Below, piece after piece: positions 51,028 through 58,167 of a stretch of DNA of 64,000 nt; position 1 is the stretch's first letter; each line of letters opens with the position of its first letter. A program made the position numbers and the translations under genes. The stretch lies in contig NZ_BLLB01000001.1 of NCBI RefSeq assembly GCF_010723735.1, positions 1-64,000 on the forward strand. Reading direction: 5' to 3'. Source of the stretch: Mycolicibacterium hippocampi (GTDB lineage: Bacteria > Actinomycetota > Actinomycetes > Mycobacteriales > Mycobacteriaceae). The notes under the pieces were generated by a model, which worked only from the letters and a program-made list of their open reading frames with translations, was not told the origin of the DNA and ran no database searches.

Positions 51028-51322
51028 CTCGGAGGTTTTCTGCGTTGATTTCGTCGCGGGTGACGAAGTTGGCCGCTTCGCGGCGCAACCCGATCGCGGC
51101 GCTGCGGTGGGTGTGTTCGTGGTGGAGCAGCGCGGCGTCGCGGTTGACCATCAAGTCCGACACCGCCGACTTGAACTGGTGCATGATCGGGCCGAAGGTG
51201 TTGACCGCGGCCAGGATCTCGGTGCTGGCCTCACGGGCGGGCGCGATCTGGTCGGCGACATCGTCGTGCTGGTTGGCGACGGTGCGCATCACCTCAGGGT
51301 CGATATGAATCGGGTCGGTCAT
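51014..51322 (-). CDS. EspC-like ESX-secreted protein
   Basis: Length is 102 aa with AAAGGAG 8 nt before the ATG. The pattern is the EspC/PE-type secretion-target fold: IHIDPEVMRTVANQHDDVADQIAPAREAS, then FGPIMHQFKSAVSDLMVNRDAALLHHEHTHRSAAIGLRREAA. A C-terminal F86-VTR-D90 stands where EspC has YxxxD. It should form a helical hairpin secreted by ESX. Its gene lies in the operon that starts at 53517. Confidence 0.75.
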   Translation of the reverse strand: MTDPIHIDPEVMRTVANQHDDVADQIAPAREASTEILAAVNTFGPIMHQFKSAVSDLMVNRDAALLHHEHTHRSAAIGLRREAANFVTRDEINAENLRVDQQ

Positions 51323-51384
51323 CTCATAGCTCCTTTGATCTAGATATTGTCGCGATTTTTTGCCGCCGCGTCATACGTCGGCCG

Positions 51385-53307
51385 CTATCCGATGGGGGTG
51401 GGCACCGGTGCGCTGGCCAGCGGCGCCGGGTTCGCCGGGTCGGTGGCCGGGGAGCTCGGTGGGATAGGCACCGGCGTGGGAGCTGGCGTGGGCGCTGGTG
51501 CGGCGACCGCGCTGGGATCGAGCCAGCCCAAGAAGCCCGGGCTGGAGGCAATCATCGACGCTGGCACAACCTGGCCATCTTGGAGCGCCTTCACCGAGCT
51601 CAGCGCGACCGCGTAATGGTCGTTGAACACCGCGAGCATGCCGGCCGACAGGCGCGACGGATCGACCGGAGCGGTCACCGGAGTGCCCGGCGGGGGCAGC
51701 TCGAGGTGCTGTTCGCGATAGGCCTCCTCGAGTGGCTTGCCGTCGAGGTGGGCCTTGACGGCCTGGGCCAGCTCTGGCGTGCGTGCATTGGCGGTCGAGC
51801 CGTCCGGCAGCGTGATTGCCGTCGGCGGCGGTGGGGGCGGGCCCGGTGCCGCCGGTGGGGCGCCCTCCCCGGGTGTGCCCGCGGGCACCGGCTCGGGCGG
51901 AGTGCCCGATTGCGGCGTCGTGGACGGCGGGGTTTCCTCGGGCACTGGCTCGGGTGCGTGGTCGTGGTCGTCCTTACCCTCGTCCTCGTCGAGCTCGTCG
52001 TCCTTGTCCTTCTCCGACTCGACGCCGGGGTCGGGTTCCTCACGGCGGGCTTGCTCGCCCAGCTGGGAAGCCAGACCGGCCAGCGGCGCAGCGGCTCCGG
52101 TGAGAGCATCAAGCGGGCTGCCGCCACCCAATCCGCCACCTTGAGGGAAAGCCCCCATCGCGGCCGGCAACGCGGAGGCCAGCCCCGCCAGCGGGTCAGC
52201 ACCCATCGGACCGCCCATCCCCAAATCCGACAACATCGGATCGGGCATCGGCTCCATCGGCCCCAGCCCCGCATCGGTGAGCGCGGGATCGACAAGCGCG
52301 GGATCGCTGACCGGCGGCGCCGGAGCCGGAGTCGCAGGTCCCGGTTGGGCATTGGGGTCACTGGGAGTCTCGCCCCCGGTGTCCGGGGAGGCTCCGTCCA
52401 TGTCGTAGAGGGCGGCCAGCGCCGACGCCGCCTTGGCCTGATCCTCGGCAGTCAAAGTCCCCGACTGGAGTACTTCGCCGATCGCGGCGACCTGACTGCG
52501 CAAGAACTTCAAGAACGACTGCTCGCCCGCCGGAGTGTCCAGAGACATCGCCGGGTTGTTAACCGCCTCGACGATCTTCTGCTGGATGTCGTTGAGCTTC
52601 TGCTGGCCCTCGGCGGTCGTGGTCCGGGCGCTCAGCATCGCCTCGGTCAATTTGCCCTCAGCCTCGCTGAGTTGGCTGTAGCGGTCCTTCATCTCGTCGT
52701 GCAGCTTGCGTACCGCGTCAGCGGTGCGCCCCGACTGCTGCTCATCGGTCGCCACGCCGGGCTGGCTGCCCGGAGGCGGTGTGGCGGGCCGCTGCTCAGA
52801 TCCCACGACGTCTCCGTTGGCGTTGTAGTAGGTGCGCTTGCCTGTTGCTGGATCGTCCACGTAGGAGGCGGCCAGCGGGGCGACCTGCTGGCCTTGAGCG
52901 TTGACCGGCACATACTGGCCGGCCTCGTTGCGCCGGAACTCCGGGAAGAACGGCTGACCGGCCTTGCCGTCGCCACCGAGTAGCGACACCGAGCCATCGT
53001 TGTTCATCACGTAGGTGTTGCCGTTGTCGCGATAGGCCAACGAGCCATCGGTCGGTACCCGCGTGCCGTCGCTGAAAACGAGATAGCGGTCGGCGCTCGG
53101 GTCAGAGGTGTTGAACCGCATACCAGGATCGCCATAAGCCGCTTGGGCCTTGTCCAACACCGTGTTCCAGTACGGGTCCGAGGGGCTGATGTTGGGGGCA
53201 AACGCTCCCCCGTCGGCACGCCAACCCGGATCCCAGCCCATACCGACCCCGGCGACTGGCTTGGCATGCCAGGACACCAGCTCATCGAACTTGCGAGCGT
53301 CGGTCAT
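51385..53307 (-). CDS. large DUF4226-type ESX-associated protein, Pro/acidic-rich
   Basis: Length is 640 aa. Residues 1-160 form a Trp/Tyr-rich globular domain (WHAKPVAGVGMGWDPGWRADGGAF, DRYLVFSDGTRVPTDGSLAYRDNGNTYVMNNDGSVSLLGGDG). Residues about 195-300 are helical and resemble the mycobacterial DUF4226 region (LHDEMKDRYSQLSEAEGKLTEAMLSARTTTAEGQQKLNDIQQKIVEAVNNP). The remainder is Pro-rich with an acidic patch (EKDKDDELDEDEGKDDHDH). No signal peptide is present, so export through ESX is likely. The family assignment is from memory and moderate. Confidence 0.6.
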   Translation of the reverse strand: MTDARKFDELVSWHAKPVAGVGMGWDPGWRADGGAFAPNISPSDPYWNTVLDKAQAAYGDPGMRFNTSDPSADRYLVFSDGTRVPTDGSLAYRDNGNTYVMNNDGSVSLLGGDGKAGQPFFPEFRRNEAGQYVPVNAQGQQVAPLAASYVDDPATGKRTYYNANGDVVGSEQRPATPPPGSQPGVATDEQQSGRTADAVRKLHDEMKDRYSQLSEAEGKLTEAMLSARTTTAEGQQKLNDIQQKIVEAVNNPAMSLDTPAGEQSFLKFLRSQVAAIGEVLQSGTLTAEDQAKAASALAALYDMDGASPDTGGETPSDPNAQPGPATPAPAPPVSDPALVDPALTDAGLGPMEPMPDPMLSDLGMGGPMGADPLAGLASALPAAMGAFPQGGGLGGGSPLDALTGAAAPLAGLASQLGEQARREEPDPGVESEKDKDDELDEDEGKDDHDHAPEPVPEETPPSTTPQSGTPPEPVPAGTPGEGAPPAAPGPPPPPPTAITLPDGSTANARTPELAQAVKAHLDGKPLEEAYREQHLELPPPGTPVTAPVDPSRLSAGMLAVFNDHYAVALSSVKALQDGQVVPASMIASSPGFLGWLDPSAVAAPAPTPAPTPVPIPPSSPATDPANPAPLASAPVPTPIG

Positions 53308-53364
53308 CGTAACCTCTTCTGCACGAACATCGTTGACGGCGATAGGCCCGCCGCGGCACTGAAA

Positions 53365-53517
53365 TCAGAAGTGATCACGGGAGATCGTCTCTTCGAGATC
53401 GCGCGGCGCTGCGAACTCCGGTGGCCGCTGCGGGGTGGAATCACCGCCGAAGACTTTCTTCGCCCGCGTCGCGAGATCCAAGATTTGACTGGCTTGTTGC
53501 TGCAACCCAGACTCCAC
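53365..53517 (-). CDS. 50-aa small protein at the head of the EspB operon
   Basis: GTG at 53517 follows AAAGGA (7 nt spacing) and a 32-nt leader from the shared-type promoter at 53550-53590. The product is 50 aa, helical at the start (ESGLQQQASQILDLATRAKKVFGG) with an acidic end (DLEETISRDHF). A frame starting at the nearby ATG (53525) has no RBS spacing and an implausible composition. The role is unknown, possibly an ESX accessory peptide. Confidence 0.5.
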   Translation of the reverse strand: MESGLQQQASQILDLATRAKKVFGGDSTPQRPPEFAAPRDLEETISRDHF

Positions 53518-53549
53518 GGCCACATCCTTTCCTCGGGCGGATAACTACG

Positions 53550-53590
53550 AGCCTAAAGCCGCGCCGATCCCCCTCCGTGCACGATTTTCC
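53550..53590 (-). promoter_or_regulatory. shared-type promoter of the EspB/EspC operon
   Basis: On the minus strand CCGGAAAATCGTGCAC, 21 nt, TAGGCT (53555-53550), then a leader with a strong RBS. It drives the genes from 53517 down to 48712. It directly abuts the end of the NlpC/P60 gene. Confidence 0.75.
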
Positions 53591-53593
53591 GGG

Positions 53594-54643
53594 CTAGGTG
53601 GCCACCGGGCGGCGCGCGATAAACCCTGGCGGCATCGGCGCGATACGCACCACATCACCGGTCTGAGGGGCGTGCACTACCTGTGTCGACGAAATCGCCA
53701 ACATGACATGGCCCGGGCCGCGGCCGTCATAGGACGCCTTGGGAAAGATCAGATCACCGGCGCGGACCTCACCAGGAGGCACGGCCACCCCCTGATTCAC
53801 TTGCGTATAGGTGTCGGGCCCCAGCTGCACGCCGGCTTGACGCCACGCCCACCCCGTGAGCCCCGAGCAGTCAAAGACCGAAGGGCCCTTCGCGCCCCAC
53901 ACATACGGGCGGCCCAGCTTCGACAACGCCGCCTGGACAGCTTGCCCACCCCTACCAGGAGGGATATCGCGGCCCGTGTCGATCCTGGGCGACGGTCGTC
54001 GCCCACCAGATCCGCCACCTCTGGAGCCACCGCCAAAACCGCCGCCGCCCAATGGGATTCCCCCGAATCCCCCACTGCTTTGTGGCATCGACAGGCCTGA
54101 GCCGCCGCCGAATGGTGAGCCGCTTCCTGCGCCCACACCGCCGCGCCCTCCGTAGGCCATCGACCGCAGCATCGCCGCCATCTGCGCGTCGCGTGTTTTG
54201 TAGGCCTGGACGACTTGTTGTTGTTGGGCGACGCGCTGGCGCAGGGCGACCAGGAGTGCTTTCTGGCCGGCGGGGGTGTTGGTGAACGGGGCGAGACCGT
54301 TGGTGTCGGCGGCGGCGCCGTTGACGACGGTGCCGGAGCTGGTGCGGCCGGTGCGATCGGAGCGGGCGGCTTCGTCGAGCTGGGTGCTCAGTGCCCGGTC
54401 GTTGCCGGCCAGGGTGTCCAGGGCCGGGCCCGCGCCGCCGGCGAAGGTGGAGTAGTTGGTGGCCAGCTGCCCCGACAGTGGTGCCATCTGGGCCTGCCCC
54501 GAGCGCACCAGGTCCCCGGCGCCGGAGAGCTTCATCACCGAGCCCGCGGCGGGTCCTTGCCCGGAGGCCGGCGGGTCGCCGAACAGTGAGTGCGCGCGGC
54601 CCAGCACCTCACCGACCTGAGCCACCACCGCGCCAACCGACAC
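53594..54643 (-). CDS. NlpC/P60 peptidoglycan hydrolase with ESX-type N-terminal domain
   Basis: Length is 349 aa from the GTG at 54643, which lies 6 nt after a -10 (GATACT) and is probably leaderless. The GTG at 54682 lies inside the promoter. The N-terminal 170 residues are helical (VSVGAVVAQVGEVLGRAHSLFG, then QKALLVALRQRVAQQQQVVQAYKTRDAQMAAML). A Gly-rich linker precedes the NlpC/P60 domain: VQAALSKLGRPYVWGAKGPSVFDCSGLTGWAW (Cys near 258), GPGHVMLAI (His near 312) and VVHAPQTGD. It probably cuts D-Glu-DAP-type bonds and may be exported through ESX to open the wall for conjugation. Confidence 0.85.
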   Translation of the reverse strand: MSVGAVVAQVGEVLGRAHSLFGDPPASGQGPAAGSVMKLSGAGDLVRSGQAQMAPLSGQLATNYSTFAGGAGPALDTLAGNDRALSTQLDEAARSDRTGRTSSGTVVNGAAADTNGLAPFTNTPAGQKALLVALRQRVAQQQQVVQAYKTRDAQMAAMLRSMAYGGRGGVGAGSGSPFGGGSGLSMPQSSGGFGGIPLGGGGFGGGSRGGGSGGRRPSPRIDTGRDIPPGRGGQAVQAALSKLGRPYVWGAKGPSVFDCSGLTGWAWRQAGVQLGPDTYTQVNQGVAVPPGEVRAGDLIFPKASYDGRGPGHVMLAISSTQVVHAPQTGDVVRIAPMPPGFIARRPVAT

Positions 54644-54663
54644 GAAACCAGTATCAGCGACCC
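54079..54663 (-). repeat. direct repeat copy 1 of a duplicated 585-bp gene segment
   Basis: Nearly identical to 55258-55842 over 585 bp, with only scattered substitutions. It spans the N-terminal ESX-type domain, the Gly-rich linker and the -10 and start of the NlpC/P60 gene. Confidence 0.9.
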
Positions 54664-54691
54664 AGACCCACCCCCCAGACACAAAATTCGG
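54650..54691 (-). promoter_or_regulatory. shared-type promoter of the NlpC/P60 gene
   Basis: On the minus strand CCGAATTTTGTGTCT, 21 nt, GATACT (54655-54650), then 6 nt to the GTG at 54643. The -10 is conserved in the duplicated copy at 55829, but the A/T tract is not. Confidence 0.55.
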
Positions 54692-54722
54692 CAGCAGGTG
54701 GCACCGTGGAGGCTGCTACGCG

Positions 54723-55885
54723 TTAGGTGCGCACATACCCGCCACCCTTGGTCGCGATGTGCACGTGGTCGAAATGGTTCGCGGTGGCCCCGCCACGGCC
54801 CCCATCGGTTCACCGCCCCCAGGGCCGTAGTACATCGCTTGACGCCAGATCGCGTGGTCGACGCCGAGTGCCTCTTTGTTGGCCTTCACAAACGCCAGCA
54901 CCTCATCCCCCAGGGCCTTTCCCTGAGGGGTATTCCAGTTGGGGATCATCACATCCAGCGCGAGTCCGTTGGGGTGCCACTTCAACGAGTCGGCGCGCAC
55001 GCCGCCTATCTCTCGGATCTGCGGAAACGCCGCCGAGACAGCGCGATTGGTGAGCACGGTGAACTTCTGCAGCCCGTTCTCGGGAGCCTTGACTGGTGGC
55101 AGCTGGCCCTGGATGGCTCTGGCGACAATGCTGCCGGCGTCCAAGGCTCCCAGCGGGCCGCGGCCCCCCGGTCGCGTGCTCGACATCAGGCGCGTGCCGC
55201 TGCCGCCTAGCCCAGACAACCCGGAGAGCCCCTGAAGTCCGCTCAGCGGCGACCCCATTTGTGGCATCGACAGGCCTGAGCCGCCGCCGAATGGTGAGCC
55301 GCTTCCTGCGCCCACACCGCCGCGCCCTCCGTAGGCCATCGACCGCAGAATCGCCGCCATTTGCGCGTCGCGGGTTTTGTAGGCCTGGACGACTTGTTGT
55401 TGTTGGGCGACGCGCTGGCGCAGGGCGACCAGGAGTGCTTTCTGGCCGGCGGGGGTGTTGGTGAACGGGGCCAGTCCGTTGGTGTCGGCGGCGGCGCCGT
55501 TGACGACGGTGCCGGAGCTGGTGCGGCCGGTGCGGTCGGTGCGGGCGGCTTCGTCGAGCTGGGTGCTCAGTGCCCGGTCGTTGCCGGCCAGGGTGTCCAG
55601 GGCCGGGCCCGCGCCGCCGGCGAAGGTGGAGTAGTTGGTGGCCAGCTGCCCTGACAACGGCGCCATCTGCGCCTGCCCCGAGCGCACCAGTTCCCTGGCG
55701 CCGGAGAGCTTCATCACCGAGCCCGCGGCGGGTCCTTGCCCGGAGGCCGGTGGATCACCGAACAGCGAATACGCGCGGCCCAGCACCTCACCGACCTGAG
55801 CCACCACCGCGCCAACCGACACGAAACCAGTATCAGCGACCCCACCGGGCCGTCCGGACATGTAGGTTGCCAAACTGCGTGTCAT
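54723..55885 (-). pseudogene. secreted cell-wall protein paralogue with frameshifted C-terminus
   Basis: The N-terminal part is the same ESX-type module as in the NlpC/P60 gene. The C-terminal part is a different domain (VLTNRAVSAAFPQIREIGGVRADSLKWHPNGLALDVMIPN, with VLAFVKANKEALGVDHAIWRQAMYYGPGG) of a type found in mycobacterial cell-wall enzymes. The expected end NHFDHVHIATKGGGYVRT lies in another frame, ending TAA at 54723. One extra G in the run at 54799-54803 (minus strand G5) would restore it. As given, the frame runs to 54716 with a wrong tail and loses the HFDHVH metal-site-like residues. The start is the ATG at 55885, or the GTG at 55822 by analogy with copy 1. A sequencing error is possible. 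Confidence 0.75.
55258..55842 (-). repeat. direct repeat copy 2 of a duplicated 585-bp gene segment
   Basis: This is the partner of 54079-54663. Downstream of it the coding sequence changes to a different catalytic domain. The two genes are therefore chimaeras sharing one export module. Recombination between the copies could delete 1179 bp. Confidence 0.9.
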
Positions 55886-56304
55886 TTGGCCGCACCCCGA
55901 CCAGGTACAACTCGTGGCATTGCCATTGAAATGTCGGCTGGGTTTTGCCGTCTAAATGTCGAATCCTATAACCAGACGGTTGTCCAAGAAATCGGTCGGC
56001 TCAACGGATGACATCTCACACCGGGTCGTTTCTGGGCAGCATCTAAGCTGGCCCACCGTAATTCCGCGTGTTCTTCCAGAATCACGGTGGCCACCTATGT
56101 GGCTTCCGCCAGGCCGGTGGATGCGCGACATACGACCTTTAAGTTATGAGCAGGTCACTCGTGGTTTCTCGCCGCATTATCTCCACCCACGGTGGAGATA
56201 ACTGCCAGCTAGCCTCATCAGTCGGCGCACGTGCAGCCGCAGCCCAGCCGCCGATAACACCCGATTACGTCGCGCGTGGCCCCCCACACTGCTGTCGCAC
56301 GGAT
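55886..56304. other. gap without a supported gene; contains one perfect palindrome
   Basis: Only short frames of random composition are present. At 56177-56201 an 11-bp perfect inverted repeat (ttatctccacc/ggtggagataa) flanks a 3-nt loop. It may be an operator, a recombination site or a terminator stem. Otherwise nothing was recognised. Confidence 0.4.
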
Positions 56305-56610
56305 CGGTGTCGGAGCCGACTGTCATGATGCTTGCCGGCGCGGACCAATACGCCCTGGCGGCTACCGCTTATCACGTGCTGACCGGCTCACCGTTGTACC
56401 ACCTAATCCTGCCGTGGTCATCAGCAGGCACGCTGCACCGCCAGCGCTGGCGGACACGCGAGCCGAGCTCGCCAGTCTCGACCCGGTGCTGGCGCAGCCC
56501 TCGCAAGAAAGAACCCCGCTGACCGCTTCGCGCGGTGTTCGGACTTCGCTAGCGCGTTCGCTGAACAGGTCAAGTCCGATGCGCCCCCCTCTGCCGACTG
56601 CTTAGCCGCA
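56305..56610 (+). pseudogene. remnant of a Pkn-type serine/threonine protein kinase
   Basis: Three frames each carry a piece of the late kinase domain of mycobacterial Pkn proteins in the correct order: ADQYALAATAYHVLTGSPLYH, then PNPAVVISRHAAPPALADTRAELASLDPVL, then KNPADRFARCSDFASAFAEQVKSD. At least two frameshifts separate them. The ATP-binding and catalytic N-lobe parts are missing. It is a decayed fragment, probably of chromosomal origin. Confidence 0.7.
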
Positions 56611-57452
56611 CACGCCTTGCAACCCGATCCTGCGGCACGACTACCGATTTGGGCTGGCCGCTGCCGGGACGGCATATGCAGTGGGCGCTGCGGACGAACC
56701 CGTACTCGGCTCGTTCGCCGTCCTGACTAACCCTGTCGGCGACGGCGACAATCGGAGTCAAGGAATTCCCTCCGACGCATCCACACCCAGTTCCACGGTG
56801 CTTGCCGGAAAACTGGAACCACTCCTTACGTAATTGCAAGGTGTACAACTCATTTCGGCGTGTCGAGAGCATCTTAGTAGAAGATTTGATCAATCACATC
56901 CAGTCCTCAGTGTCCACACAGGGACTCGTGGTGCAGTAGTTGTGGTATGCGGATCGCCCGCTTTGATAGATACGGGGATGTGACCCAGTGCCTCATGTCA
57001 ATCCAGCACTGCGTGGACACCCACGGCAGCTGGATGCGCGCACAGCATCTTGCACCCACGACTGTGCAGTGCACTAGTGGATTCCTCTGTCGCGATTCGC
57101 GATCGATGCGAATCGCCACCGGACACAGTTAGCCGCTGGGCAACAGCACGTCGGGAACAGAGACTCGAAAGGAGCAGGCAACGGTCGAACAAGTAACGCA
57201 GGCGTCTTCGACGGAGCCACCGCAGCAGCCCCGCGGCAGGTTGTCAGCAGTTTCACCCAATACCGCGACGCGGAGCACGCGCGATGTCGCGGTGGTGCGC
57301 ACCGAGCGTGGTGATCTACCGGTGCGGAGATCCGCGAGGATCTCCCGCGGCCAGGAGGACAGGTTCTAGTGCAGGCATTCACAATTGACCAGTAACCGTC
57401 AGGTCGGTTCGCGCGTTCTGCGATCAAATGGAGAAACAACATCCGGCTCGAT
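56611..57452. other. 840-bp gap without a supported gene
   Basis: No frame shows family-like composition. Around 56947 a short plus-strand stretch (MRIARFDRYGDV) resembles the start of zinc-type dehydrogenases but is not sustained. An RBS-like GAAAGGAG at 57167-57174 is followed by a frame without a start codon (TVEQVTQASSTEPPQQPRG). Both look like gene debris. Confidence 0.3.
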
Positions 57453-57463
57453 AGGAAGGAATG

Positions 57464-57709
57464 ATGACTAAATATTCGAACGGCTCGGAGTCGGTGGACG
57501 GCGTCGCCCAACGCCTGATGGCGGAATTCGACGGGATCCTGCCAAAGAGGCAGGTGGCCGGCACCGTGCTGCAGGCTGTCTCCGAACTCGACGGGGAGGT
57601 GCCACCCGGTGCCTTACCCCAAATGCTGCACCAGCTCGCTCAGCAGCGGTTGGACAGCTCGATCCCCGAGGCGTGGCCCGTATCAGCCACCCCAGGTGAC
57701 CGCCGCTGA
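57464..57709 (+). CDS. small three-helix-bundle protein (DUF3562-like)
   Basis: Length is 81 aa from the ATG at 57464 (an adjacent ATG at 57461 abuts AGGAAGGA). The core VDGVAQRLMAEFDGILPKRQVAGTVLQAVSELDGEV plus PGALPQMLHQLAQQRL fits small actinobacterial three-helix dimerisation proteins that often lie near stress or efflux genes. No catalytic residues are visible. It appears intact although surrounded by decayed sequence. Confidence 0.55.
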   Translation: MTKYSNGSESVDGVAQRLMAEFDGILPKRQVAGTVLQAVSELDGEVPPGALPQMLHQLAQQRLDSSIPEAWPVSATPGDRR

Positions 57710-57801
57710 TCTCATCTCCTTGGATATTCGGGCTGCTGACCACTCGCAATCGCTGCCGGTGACGAACCGACGTCCGGGAGACGCGTCGTGTCCGAGCGGC
57801 A

Positions 57802-57903
57802 GAGCCCATCCGTGCCGACGGGGAACCGCTAATCGATGCCGTGGCAATTGGGTTGTGCGGCAACGACAGGAAGATCGCGGCCGGACCACCCGGGGAACCC
57901 TGA
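57802..57903 (+). pseudogene. fragment of a zinc-type glucose/alcohol dehydrogenase
   Basis: The frame reads EPIRADGEPLIDAVAIGLCG followed by NDRKIAAG, then a stop. This resembles the N-terminal AVGxCGTDREI motif around the catalytic zinc Cys of glucose 1-dehydrogenase-like proteins. Nothing of the Rossmann part follows. It is a short remnant. Confidence 0.4.
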
Positions 57904-57937
57904 CATGTCCACGCGCCCAATGAAATGGAGGCACACC

Positions 57938-58153
57938 GTGTTCACAAAACTCGACGACATGGTCGCCAACGGAGGCGCGCGCCTACTGCGATCCCGCCGG
58001 CTCATGCGCGCTCCGATCTGGATATACAAAGCCCGAGCCGGGGCACTAGTGGGCTCACGGACACTGATGCTCGAACACATCGGGCGCAAAACGGTTGCGT
58101 CCAGCAGAGTGGTGTACGAGTCGGACCTGATTAGTAGCGCCGGCGTGTCGTAG
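57938..58153 (+). pseudogene. truncated F420-dependent nitroreductase (Ddn) family gene
   Basis: GTG at 57938 has GGAG 7 nt upstream. The first ~55 residues (LRSRRLMRAPIWIYKARAGA, then SRTLMLEHIGRKT) match the N-terminus of deazaflavin-dependent nitroreductases. Similarity stops near 58115, and a stop follows at 58153 just before the IS256 element. The normal protein is about 150 aa. The rest is not found on the other side of the IS, so the truncation was not a simple insertion. Confidence 0.65.
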
Positions 58154-58167
58154 CCGAATGATTGAAG

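Noticed and set aside
51323..51362. Possible shared promoter upstream of the EspC-like gene (AAAAAATCGCGAC)
   Set aside because: The A/T tract looks similar, but no -10 lies 21 nt downstream, and the gene is only about 30 nt away.
51580..52983. 467-aa plus-strand frame opposite the DUF4226-type gene
   Set aside because: Shadow composition. The minus-strand gene has an RBS and belongs to the operon.
53304..53525. 73-aa minus frame from the ATG at 53525
   Set aside because: The RBS abuts its ATG directly, and the composition is basic and random. The GTG at 53517 in another frame has correct spacing.
55810..55885. Shared promoter in front of the second duplicated gene
   Set aside because: The -10 is conserved, but the position of the A/T tract and hexamer reads CAACCTACATGTCC, which does not match.
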